Assembly (NCBI GenBank): GCA_964020155.1
Contig: OZ026565.1
Coordinates: 4,338,553 to 4,402,552, forward strand
Direction: 5' to 3'
From: Chondrilla cf. caribensis
Taxonomy: Eukaryota > Porifera > Demospongiae > Chondrillida > Chondrillidae
DNA: 64,000 nucleotides
Positions 1 through 29,053 of the stretch are shown in pieces. The translations under genes were made by a program, and so were the position numbers. The notes beneath the pieces were generated by a model. The model ran no database searches. It saw only the letters and a list, made by a program, of their open reading frames with translations, and was not told where the DNA came from. The number at the start of each line of letters is the position of its first letter. Within the stretch, counting starts at the first letter, position 1.

Positions 1-80
1 CATTTTAAATTTGCACATAGAGTTTAATTAGTGTTGGAGAGGATTGACTGCATTACACAAATTGAGATACGCAGATTCAC

Positions 81-17338
<17,258 letters not shown>

Positions 17339-17559
17339 TGGGTGTTTGTGTCGTCCCAAGAATTCGTCTTCTCGTACCACACGCACGAGCAGTGCCAATA
17401 GGCCACACCCTTTTATGTAAATGAATCAATTAATCCTGTGGACGGAAACGCGAACTATCGCATACGAAAATAATGATTAGATCTCATTAATACAATGAAT
17501 CTACAAAATTAATACTCATTATAAATTAATAGCATAATCAAACAGTTTATTTGTTTAGT

Positions 17560-18340
17560 GTATATCGAACATGGCCTCTCTAGGGCCCTAATGAGACGGA
17601 ATATCATAAATGCATGCATGGATTGCTCTCATGTGAGAGTGTGTGGTACACTTGAAGGGGGCTAAAGCTCCTGTTATAGCTGTATAGGTTCCAAAGGTAC
17701 TGTTTGTAATGGTGATCACTGATCTGTGCATAGCTCTCAGCAAGTGAAGTACCGAAACACACTTCACATTCCGGGATCACCTCAGGTCATGAGGAATCTT
17801 GTGAACCATTGAGTGTTTGTCATGGTACGAGACACAACGGATTATGGCAACCATATTGGGTTAATCAAGGGCTTGTGAACTAAATCCTGAAATGTTTCCC
17901 GTCTAGCTCTGTAATGGCCTGTAACCCAAGCTACTTTTGATGGTGCTTGTAATTTTAAAAATATGGGAGGGAATAGGTAGAATGCTATGCACCATCTAGT
18001 GTAGGTCATAGCACGAGATATGGATTGATGGATAACCTTAGACGAGGCTAACCCTCCCTACATCTCCCTCCCTAACCCTACCCTACATTCTATATTCAGA
18101 GGTGCTTAATGATTGTTTTTAAGTACTATGGGAAGTATAGGAGAAATAATGCTAAGCACCTTCTTACATAGCTTAATGGGAGAGGTGGTGTGTCAGCATG
18201 ATATTTGAAGAAGACCTAACTGTGGTCAAATGCTACCTTATGAAACAATTCCCATTTCCGTACATGGCCTGTAACCCTTTCTGCATTCGGTGGTGCTTGA
18301 TATGTGTTCAATGTATGGGAAGAATTCACAGTCTCTCCTG
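17560..18340. repeat. Diverged family B satellite copies upstream of the Trio-like gene
   Basis: No gene is visible between the Trio-like exon 1 and the satellite block. The stretch contains decayed B units: ggtgcttgtaattt, then tatgggaggga at 17950; and gtgcttaatgatt, then gctaagcaccttctta, gggagaggtggtgtgtcag and gaaacaattcccat at 18110-18260. The interval 17339-17560 is AT-rich unique sequence that should include the Trio-like promoter; I recognise no specific core element in it. Confidence 0.6.
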
Positions 18341-19385
18341 TTTGCACGTGATGCATCATAGCACAAATACAGATGTACGGACACACTCCTGGAACCAGTG
18401 CGGTCCTTTCGATTTTAAATATGATTTGTCGTGGATCAAAAACTCTCCTCAGTGCATATGTGGCACATTGCTTATGCTTTTGTATGTACATTTCAATATA
18501 AGTGTAATACACCTTGTGGTAATCATGCAGGTAATTTCTCATTCTGTTTGCTGTAAACCAAGGGCTGCCCAGTGTCCATGCCAAACTCACTAACACAATT
18601 TCGGATGCATACACATCGTCCTGTGTGTGCTTTAGGCCTCATGGTGGAAGCAAAATATTGTCAAATTTTTTCCTTGTCACCACAGCCACTCCTGTGTGCT
18701 TGGCTGCATCACAGCTCCAATACGAATGCACGGACACACTCCTGGAACTATTATGGTCATTCTGCTAATAAAAAGATGAGTTTTGTCGTCGAGCAAAAAT
18801 TCTTCCCAGTGCCCATATGCTATTATAATAATGCATAATATAATTTTGTATGTACATTCAAATATAAACGTAACACACCTAGTGGTGACCATGCAGGTAA
18901 TTTCCCATTCCTTTGCTGGTCACCAAGGGCTGCCAGGTATCCATGCCAAACTCATGCACCAACACAATAGTGGATGCATACTGACTGTCCTAATTGTGCT
19001 ATAGGCCTCGCGGTGACAAGCAAAAAATGTCAAATTTTGTCGCTTGTCACTGCAGCCTCACCTGTGTGCACATGATGCATCATAGCTCAAATACGAATGT
19101 ATGGACACACTCCTGGAGCCAGTGTGGTCCTGCTGATAACTAGAAAGATGCATTTTCTCGTTGAACAAAAATTCTCCCCAATGCCCATATTCCACACACA
19201 ATAATACATATACTTTTGTATGTACATTCAAATATAAGCGTAATACGCCTTGTGGTGATCATGCAGGTAAAATCTCACTCCTTTGCTGGTCACCAAGGGC
19301 TACCCATTGTCCATGCCAAACTCACCAAGACAATTTCGGATGCATACAGGTTGTCCTGAGTGTACTATGGAACTCGCAGTACAAT
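18340..19385. repeat. Family C repeat, about three units in tandem
   Basis: Units carry cggacacactcctggaac, tgtatgtacattcaaatata, acaccttgtggtgatcatgcag, ggtcaccaagggctgccca and caatttcggatgcata. They are the reverse complement of the 29.05-30.79 kb array and are 70-85% alike by eye. Short ORFs through them are not conserved as proteins. Confidence 0.85.
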
Positions 19386-19389
19386 ACAT

Positions 19390-20095
19390 TGACTCTGTGG
19401 TACTATGACCAAAATTTGGCCATAGCACCACCTTGAATAACAAGGGTTACAAAGCACACAAAGAGATGGGAAGTGTTTCATAATGTAGCTCACATCCCCA
19501 GCTAGATTAGTTGAAAATATCAGGTTGACACACCCACTCTCCCACGAGATATGCAAGATGGTGCTAAGTGCTTTTTCTCCTATTCTCTCCCATACATTGA
19601 CTCAGTGGTGCTATGGCCAAAATTTGGCCATAGCACCACTTTGAATAACAAGGGTTACAAAGCACACAAAGAGATGGGAAGTGTTTCGCAATAGAGCTCA
19701 CATCCCCAGCTAGATTAGTTGAAAATATCAGGTTGACACGCCCACTCTCCCACGAGATATGCAAGATAGTGCTAAGTGCTTTTTCTCCTATTCTCTCCCA
19801 TACATTGACTCAGTGGTGTTAATTATGGCCAAAATTTGGCCATAGCACCACTTTGAATAACAAGGGTTACAAAGCACACAAAGAGATGGGAAGTGTTTCG
19901 CAATAGAGCTCACATCCCCAGCTAGATTTGTTGAAATCATGAGGTTGACACGCCTACTCTCCCACGAGATATGCAAGATGGTGCTAAGTGCTTTTTATCC
20001 TATTCTCTCCCATACATTGACTCAGTGGTGCTATGGCCAAAATTTGGCCATAGCACCACTTTGAATAACAAGGGTTACAAAGCACACAAATATAT
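19390..20095 (-). repeat. Family A satellite, reverse orientation (about 3.5 units)
   Basis: Units of about 215 bp with the palindrome GGCCAAAATTTGGCC flanked by TGCTAT/ATAGCA, followed by gaataacaagggttacaaag, gatgggaagtgttt, cacatccccagctagatt, and ctctcccacgagatatgcaag. Orientation is opposite to the main array. The run breaks at a (TA)n stretch at 20091-20104. Confidence 0.92.
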
Positions 20096-20104
20096 ATATA
20101 TATG

Positions 20105-23100
20105 CATATTACGTGGGAGCGGGGGCGTGTCGTCCTGATATTTTCAACAAATCTAGTTGGAGATGTGAACTAAGTTATAAAACACTTCCCATCACTTTGT
20201 GTGCTCTGTAACCCTTGTTATTCAAAATGGTGCTATGGCCAAATTGTGGCCATAGCACCACAGTCAATGTATGGGGGAGAATAGGGAAAAAATGCACTTA
20301 GCACCATCCTGCATATCTCGTGGGAGATGAGGCGTGTCACCCTGATATTTTCAACAAATCTAGTTGGAGATGTGAACTAAGTTATGAAACACTTCCCATC
20401 ACATTGTGTACTCTGTAACCCTTGTTATTCAAGGTGGTGCTATGGCCAAATTTTGGCCATAGCACCATCCTGCATATTACGTGGGAGCGGGGGCGTGTCG
20501 CCCTGATATTTTCAACAAATCTAGTTGGAGATGTGAACTAAGTTATGAAACACTTCCCATCACTTTGTGTGCTCTGTAACCCTTGTTATTCAAGGTGGTG
20601 CTATGGCCAAATTTTGGCCATAGCACCACAGTCAATGTATGGGGGAGAATAGGGAAAAAATGCACTTAGCACCATCCTGCATATCTCGTGGGAGATGGGG
20701 CGTGTCCCCTTATATTTTCAACAAATCTAGTTGGAGATGTGAACTAAGTAATGAAACACTTCCCATCACTTTGTGTTATCTGGAACCCTTGTTATTCAAG
20801 GTGGTGCTATGGCCAAATTTTGGCCATAGCACCATCCTGCATATTTCGTGGGAGAGGGGGCGTGTCGCCCTGATATTTTCAACAAATCTAGTTGGAGATG
20901 TGAACTAAGTTATGAAACACTTCCGATCACTTTGTGTGCTCTGTAACCCTTGTTATTCAAGGTGGTGCTATGGCCAAATTTTGGCCATAGCACCACAGTC
21001 AATGTATGGGGGAGAATAGGGAAAAAATGCACTTAGCACCATCCTGCATATCTCGTGGGAGATGAGGCGTGTCACCCTGATATTTTCAACAAATCTAGTT
21101 GGAGATGTGAACTAAGTTATGAAACACTTCCCATCACATTGTGTTATCTGTAACCCTTGTTATTCAAGGTGGTGCTATGGCCAAATTTTGGCCATAGCAC
21201 CACAGTCAATGTATGGGGGAGAATAGGGAAAAAATGCACTTAGCACCATCCTGCATATCTCGTGGGAGATGAGGCGTGTCACCCTGATATTTTCAACAAA
21301 TCTAGTTGGAGATGTGAACTAAGTTATGAAACACTTCCCATCACTTTGTATTCTCTGTAACCCTTGTTATTCAAGGTGGTGCTATGGCCAAATTTTGGCC
21401 ATAGCACCATCCTGCATATTTCGTGGGAGATGGGGCGTGTCGCCCTGATATTTTCAACAAATCTAGTTGGAGATGTGAACTAAGTTATGAAACACTTCCC
21501 ATCACTTTGTGTTCTCTGTAACCCTTGTTATTCAAGGTGGTGCTATGGCCAAATTTTGGCCATAGCACCACAGTCAATGTATGGGGGAGAATAGGGAAAA
21601 ATGCACTTAGCACCATCCTGCATATCTCGTGGGAGATGGGGTGTGTCACCCTGATATTTTCAACAAATCTAGTTGGAGATGTGAACTAAGTTATGAAACA
21701 CTTCCGATCACTTTGTGTTCTCTGTAACCCTTGTTATTCAAGGTGGTGCTATGGCCAAATTTTGGCCATAGCACCACAGTCAATGTATGGGGGAGAATAG
21801 GGAAAAATGCACTTAGCACCATCCTGCATATTTCGTGGGAGATGGGGTGTGTCGCCCTGATATTTTCAACAAATCTAGTTGGAGATGTGAACTAAGTTAT
21901 GAAACACTTCCCATCACTTTGTATTCTCTGTAACCCTTGTTATTCAAGGTGGTGCTATGGCCAAATTTTGGCCATAGCACCATCCTGCATATTTCGTGGG
22001 AGATGGGGTGTGTCGCCCTGATATTTTCAACAAATCTAGTTGGAGATGTGAACTAAGTTATGAAACACTTCCCATCACTTTGTGTTCTCTGTAACCCTTG
22101 TTATTCAAGGTGGTGCTATGGCCAAATTTTGGCCATAGCACCATCCTGCATATTTCGTGGGAGATGGGGTGTGTCGCCCTGATATTTTCAACAAATCTAG
22201 TTGGAGATGTGAACTAAGTTATGAAACACTTCCCATCACTTTGTGTTCTCTGTAACCCTTGTTATTCAAGGTGGTGCTATGGCCAAATTTTGGCCATAGC
22301 ACCATCCTGCATATCTCGTGGGAGATGGGGTGTGTCGCCCTGATATTTTCAACAAATCTAGTTGGAGATGTGAACTAAGTTATGAAACACTTCCCATCAC
22401 TTTGTGTACTCTGTAACCCTTGTTATTCAAGGTGGTGCTATGGCCAAATTTTGGCCATAGCACCACAGTCAATGTATGGGGGAGAATAGGGAAAAATGCA
22501 CTTAGCACCATCCTGCATATTTCGTGGGAGATGGGGTGTGTCGCCCTGATATTTTCAACAAATCTAGTTGGAGATGTGAACTAAGTTATGAAACACTTCC
22601 GATCACTTTGTGTGCTCTGTAACCCTTGTTATTCAAGGTGGTGCTATGGCCAAATTTTGGCCATAGCACCATCCTGCATACCTCGTGGGAAATGGGGTGT
22701 GTCGCCCTGATATTTTCAACAAATCTAGTTGGAGATGTGAACTAAGTTATGAAACACTTCCGATCACTTTGTATTCTCTGTAACCCTTGTTATTCAAGGT
22801 GGTGCTATGGCCAAATTTTGGCCATAGCACCACAGTCAATGTATGGGGGAGAATAGGGAAAAATGCACTTAGCACCATCCTGCATATTTCGTGGGAGATG
22901 GGGTGTGTCGCCCTGATATTTTCAACAAATCTAGTTGGAGATGTGAACTAAGTTATGAAACACTTCCGATCACTTTGTGTTCTCTGTAACCCTTGTTATT
23001 CAAGGTGGTGCTATGGCCAAATTTTGGCCATAGCACCATCCTGCATATCTCGTGGGAGATGGGGTGTGTCGCCCTGATATTTTCAACAAATCTAGTTGGA

Positions 23101-26100
23101 GATGTGAACTAAGTTATGAAACACTTCCCATCACTTTGTGTTCTCTGTAACCCTTGTTATTCAAGGTGGTGCTATGGCCAAATTTTGGCCATAGCACCAC
23201 AGTCAATGTATGGGGGAGAATAGGGAAAAAATGCACTTAGCACCATCCTGCATATTTCATGGGAGATGGGGTGTGTCGCCCTGATATTTTCAACAAATCT
23301 AGTTGGAGATGTGAACTAAGTTATGAAACACTTCCCATCACTTTGTGTTCTCTGTAACCCTTGTTATTCAAGGTGGTGCTATGGCCAAAATTTGGCCATA
23401 GCACCATCCTGCATATCTCGTGGGAGATGGGGTGTGTCGCCCTGATATTTTCAACAAATCTAGTTGGAGATGTGAACTAAGTTATGAAACACTTCCCATC
23501 ACTTTGTGTACTCTGTAACCCTTGTTATTCAAGGTGGTGCTATGGCCAAATTTTGGCCATAGCACCACAGTCAATGTATGGGGGAGAATAGGGAAAAAAT
23601 GCACTTAGCACCATCCTGCATATCTCATGGGAGATGGGGTGTGTCGCCCTGATATTTTCAACAAATCTAGTTGGAGATGTGAACTAAGTTATGAAACACT
23701 TCCCATCACTTTGTGTGTTCTGTAACCCTTGTTATTCAAGGTGGTGCTATGGCCAAATTTTGGCCATAGCACCATCCTGTATAGCTCATGGGAGAGGGGT
23801 TGCGTCGCCCTGATATTTTCAATAAATCTAGTTGGAGATGTGAACTAAGTTATGAAACACTTCCCATCACTTTGTGTACTCTGTAACCCTTGTTATTCAA
23901 GGTGGTGCTATGGCCAAATTTTGGCCATAGCACCATCCTGCATATCTCGTGGGAGAGGGGGCGTGTCACCCTGATATTTTCAACAAATCTAGTTGGAGAT
24001 GTGAACTAAGTTATGAAACACTTCCCATCACTTTGTGTTCTCTGTAACCCTTGTTATTCAAGGTGGTGCTATGGCCAAATTTTGGCCATAGCACCATCCT
24101 GCATATTTCGTGGGAGAGGGGGCGTGTCGCCCTGATATTTTCAACAAATCTAGTTGGAGATGTGAACTAAGTTATGAAAGACTTCCCATCACTTTGTGTG
24201 TTCTGTAACCCTTGTTATTCAAGGTGGTGCTATGGCCAAATTTTGGCCATAGCACCATCCTGTATAGCTCATGGGAGAGGGGTTGCGTCGCCCTGATATT
24301 TTCAATAGATCTAGTTGGAGATGTGAACTAAGTTATGAAACACTTCCCATCACTTTGTGTACTCTGTAACCCTTGTTATTCAAGGTGGTGCTATGGCCAA
24401 ATTTTGGGCATAGCACCATCCTGCATATCTCGTGGGAGAGGGGGCGTGTCACCCTGATATTTTCAACAAATCTAGTTGGAGATGTGAACTAAGTTATGAA
24501 ACACTTTCCATCACTTTGTGTTCTCTGTAACCCTTGTTATTCAAGGTGGTGCTATGGCCAAATTTTGGCCATAGCACCATCCTGTATAGCTCATGGGAGA
24601 GGGGTTGCGTCGCCATGATATTTTCAATAAATCTAGTTGGAGATGTGAACTAAGTTATGAAACACTTCCCATCACTTTGTGTTCTCTGTAACCCTTGTTA
24701 TTCAAGGTGGTGCTATGGCCAAATTTTGGCCATAGCACCATCCTGCATATTTCGTGGGAGATGGGGTGTGTCGCCCTGATATTTTCAACAAATCTAGTTG
24801 GAGATGTGAACTAAGTTATGAAACACTTTCCATCACTTTGTGTTCTCTGTAACCCTTGTTATTCAAGGTGGTGCTATGGCCAAATTTTGGCCATAGCACC
24901 ACAGTCAATGTATGGGGGAGAATAGGGAAAAATGCACTTAGCACCATCCTGCATATTTCGTGGGAGATGGGGTGTGTCGCCCTGATATTTTCAACAAATC
25001 TAGTTGGAGATGTGAACTAAGTTATGAAACACTTCTCATCACTTTGTGTACTCTGTAACCCTTGTTATTCAAGGTGGTGCTATGGCCAAATTTTGGCCAT
25101 AGCACCATCCTGCATATTTCGTGGGAGAGGGGGCGTGTCACCCTGATATTTTCAACAAATCTAGTTGGAGATGTGAACTAAGTTATGAAAGACTTCCCAT
25201 CACTTTGTGTGTTCTGTAACCCTTGTTATTCAAGGTGGTGCTGTGGCCAAATTTTGGCCATAGCACCATCCTGTATGGCTCATGGGAGAGGGGTTGCGTC
25301 GCCCTGATATTTTCAATAAATCTAGTTGGAGATGTGAACTAAGTTATGAAACACTTCCCATCACTTTGTGTTCTCTGTAACCCTTGTTATTCAAGGTGGT
25401 GCTATGGCCAAATTTTGGCCATAGCACCACAGTCAATGTATGGGGGAGAATAGGGAAAAATGCACTTAGCACCATCCTGCATATTTCGTGGGAGATGGGG
25501 TGTGTCGCCCTGATATTTTCAACAAATCTAGTTGGAGATGTGAACTAAGTTATGAAACACTTCCCATCACTTTGTGTTCTCTGTAACCCTTGTTATTCAA
25601 GGTGGTGCTATGGCCAAATTTTGGCCATAGCACCATCCTGCATATTTCGTGGGAGAGGGGGCGTGTCGCCCTGATATTTTCAACAAATCTAGTTGGAGAT
25701 GTGAACTAAGTTATGAAAGACTTCCCATCACTTTGTGTGTTCTGTAACCCTTGTTATTCAAGGTGGTGCTGTGGCCAAATTTTGGCCATAGCACCATCCT
25801 GTATGGCTCATGGGAGAGGGGTTGCGTCGCCCTGATATTTTCAATAAATCTAGTTGGAGATGTGAACTAAGTTATGAAACACTTCCCATCACTTTGTGTT
25901 ATCTGGAACCCTTGTTATTCAAGGTGGTGCTATGGCCAAATTTTGGCCATAGCACCATCCTGCATATCTCGTGGGAGAGGGTGCGTGTCACCCTGATATT
26001 TTCAACAAATCTAGTTGGAGATGTGAACTATGTTATGAAACACTTCCCATCACTTTGTGTTATCTGGAACCCTTGTTATTTAAGGTGGTGCTATGGCCAA

Positions 26101-26820
26101 ATTTTGGCCATAGCACCATCCTGCATATCTCGTGGGAGAGGGGGCGTGTCACCCTGATATTTTCAATAAATCTAGTTGGAGATGTGAACTAAGTTATGAA
26201 ACACTTCCGATCACTTTGTGTGCTCTGTAACCCTTGTTATTCAAGGTGGTGCTATGGCCAAATTTTGGCCATAGCACCACAGTCAATGTATGGGGGAGAA
26301 TAGGGAAAAAATGCACTTAGCACCATCATGCATATCTCGTGGGAGATGGGGCGTGTCACCCTGATATTTTCAACAAATCTAGTTGGAGATGTGAACTAAG
26401 TTATGAAACACTTCCCATCACTTTGTGTTCTCTGTGACCTTTGTTATTCAAGGTGGTGCTATGGCCAAATTTTGGCCATAGCACCATCCTGCATATTTTG
26501 TGGGAGATGGGGCGTGTCGCCCTGATATTTTCAACAAATCCAGTTGGAGATGTGAACTAAGTTATGAAACACTTCCCATCACTTTGTGTACTCTGTAACC
26601 CTTGTTATTCAAGGTGGTGCTATGGCCAAATTTTGGCCATAGCACCATCCTATATACATAATATCTTGTGGGAGAGGGGGCGTGTCGCCCTGATATTTTC
26701 AACAAATCTAGTTGGAGATGTGAACTAAGTTATGAAACACTTCCCATCACTTTGTGTACTCTGTAACCCTTGTTATTCAAGGTGGTGCTATGGCCAAGGT
26801 TTGTCCATAGCACCACAGTC
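20105..26820 (+). repeat. Family A satellite, main array (about 38 units)
   Basis: Tandem monomers contain tctcgtgggagat, ggggtgtgtcgccctgat, caacaaatctagttggagat, gaactaagttatgaaacac and tctgtaacccttgttattc, then a palindrome with arms GGTGCTATGGCC and GGCCATAGCACC around AAATTTT. Two lengths alternate irregularly: about 160 bp, and about 212 bp with an extra segment containing cagtcaatgtatggggga and cacttagcac. Adjacent units are 95% or more alike, implying recent homogenisation. There is no gene; ORFs of up to 115 codons appear only because the monomer frame is open. Confidence 0.95.
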
Positions 26821-27955
26821 AATGTACGTAGGAGAGAAAACGTTAAGCACCTTTTTCATAGGTCATGGGGGAGGGGGCGTGTCAACGTGATATTCCAGAC
26901 ACAGCTAGTTGGGGACATGAACTAACTTCTGAAACAATTCCCATCTCAATAGGTGGCTCGTAACTCCAGCTACATTGGAAGCTGCTTAATATTTTTTCAA
27001 TGTATGGGAGAGTATAGGAGAGAAAACGTTAAGCACCTTTTTGCATAGCTCATGAGGGAGGGAGCGTGTCAACGTGATAGTTCAGACAGACCTAGCTGTT
27101 GACTTTAACTAACTTGTGGAACTAATGCCATCTCAATAGGTGGCCTGTAACTCCGGCTACATTGGAAGGTGCTTAATATTTTTTCAATGTATGGGAGAGT
27201 ATAGGAGAGAAAACGTTCAGCATCTTTTTCCATAGCTCATGGGGGAGGGGATGTGTCAACGTGATATTTCAGACAGAGCTAGTTGGGGACGTGGACTAAC
27301 TTCTGAAACAACTCCCATCTCAATAGGTGGCCTGTAACTCCAGCTACATTGGAAGGTGCTTAACATTTTTTCCATGTATGGGGGAGTATAGGAGAGAAAA
27401 CGTTAAGCACCTTTTTGCATAGCTGATGAGGGAGGGGGGTGTGTCAACTTGATATTTTAGGTAGACCTAGTTGGGAACGTGAACTAACTTCTGAAACAAT
27501 TCCCATCTCAATAGGTGGCCTGTAACTCCAGCTACATTGGAAGGTGCTTAACATTTTTCAATGTATGGGAGAGTATAGGAGAGAAAACGTTAAGCACCTT
27601 TTTGCATAGCTCCTGGGGGAGGGGGCGTGTCAATGTGATATTTCAGACAGAGCTAGTTGGGGACGTGAACTAACTTCTGAAGCAATTCCCATCTCAATAG
27701 GTGGCCTGTAACTCCAGCTACATTGGAAGGTGCTTAACATTTTTTTAATGTACGTATGGGAGAGTATAGGAGAGAAAACGTTAAGCACCTTTTTGCATAG
27801 CTCATGGGGGAGGGGGCGTGTCAACTTGATATTCCAGACACAGCTAGTTGGGAATGTGAACTAACTTGTGAAACAATTCCCATCTCAATAGGTGGCTCGT
27901 ATCTCCAGCTACATTGGAAGGTGCTTAATATTTTTTCAATGTATGGGAGAGTACG
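26820..27955 (+). repeat. Family B satellite, forward orientation (about 5-6 units)
   Basis: Monomers of about 195-200 bp contain ctcatgggggaggggg, cgtgtcaacgtgatattt, gagctagttggggacgtg, aacttctgaaacaattccc, ataggtggcctgtaactcc, then ggtgcttaata, caatgtatgggagagtata, and cgttaagcacc. GGTGCTTAA and TTAAGCACC form a short inverted repeat around the segment caatgtatgggaga. Segment order is the same as in family A. Confidence 0.92.
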
Positions 27956-29053
27956 TACATTGAAATAATATTAAGCACCTCCGAATGTAACTGGGGTTAC
28001 AGGCCACCTATTGTGATGGGATTTGTTTTAGAAGTTAGTTCATGTACCCAGTTAGCTCTGTCTGAAATATCAAGTTGTCACGCCCCCTTCTCCATGAGCT
28101 ATACAAAAAGGTGCTTAGTGTTTTTTTTCTCACATTCTCTCCAATACATTGAAATAATTTTAAGCACCTCCGAATTTAACTGGGGTTACAGGCCACCTAT
28201 TGAGATGAGAATTGTTTCAAAAGTTAGCTCATGTCCCCAGCTAGCTCTGTCTGAAGTATGAAGTTGACACGCCCCCTCCCCCATGAACTATGTAAAAAGG
28301 TGCTTAGCGTTTTCTCTCCTATTTTCTCCCATACATTGAAATAATATTAAGCACCTCCGAATGTAACTGGGGTTACAGGCCACCTATTGAGATGGGAATT
28401 GTTTCAAAAGTTAGTTTATGTCTCCAGGTAGCTTTGTCTGAAATATCAAGTTGACACGCCCCCTTCCCCATGAGCTATGCAAAAAGGTGCTTATAGCGTT
28501 TTTTTCTCATATTCTCTCCCATACATTGAAATAATATTAAGCACCTCCGAATTTAACTGGGGTTACAGGCCACCTATTGAGATGAGAATTGTTTCAAAAG
28601 TTAGCTCATGTCCCCAGCTAGCTCTGTCTGAAGTATGAAGTTGACACGCCCCCTCCCCCATGAACTATGTAAAAAGGTGCTTAGCGTTTTCTCTCCTATT
28701 TTCTCCCATACATTGAAATAATATTAAGCACCTCCGAATGTAACTGGGGTTACAGGCCACCTATTGAGATGGGAATTGTATCAGAAGTTAGTTCACGTAT
28801 CCAGCTAACTCTGTCTCAAGTATGAAGTTGACACGCCCCCTCCCCCATGAACTATGTAAAAAGGTGCTTAGCGTTTTCTCTCCTATTCTCTCCCATACAT
28901 TGAAATAATATTAAGCACCTCCGAATGTAACTGGGGTTACAGGCCACCTATTGAGATGGGAATTGTTTCAAAAGTTAGCTCATGTCTCCAGGTAGCTTTG
29001 TTTGAAATATCAAGTTGACACGCCCCCTTCCCCATGAGCTATACAAGAATATA
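27956..29053 (-). repeat. Family B satellite, reverse orientation, first part
   Basis: After gtacgtacattgaaat the same B monomer continues as its reverse complement (cattgaaataatattaagca, ctggggttacaggccacc, gttgacacgccccctcccc). The run ends in the middle of a monomer at gagctatacaa, where the family C array begins. Confidence 0.92.

Noticed and set aside
18216..18614. 131- and 132-codon ORFs in family C/B copies upstream of the satellite
   Set aside because: Not preserved between C copies; frames are broken in every other unit.
19161..26192. ORFs of 62-115 codons in satellite A, several nearly identical
   Set aside because: They repeat because the monomer repeats. Monomer indels (160 vs 212 bp) break the frame between units and there is no codon-level constraint.
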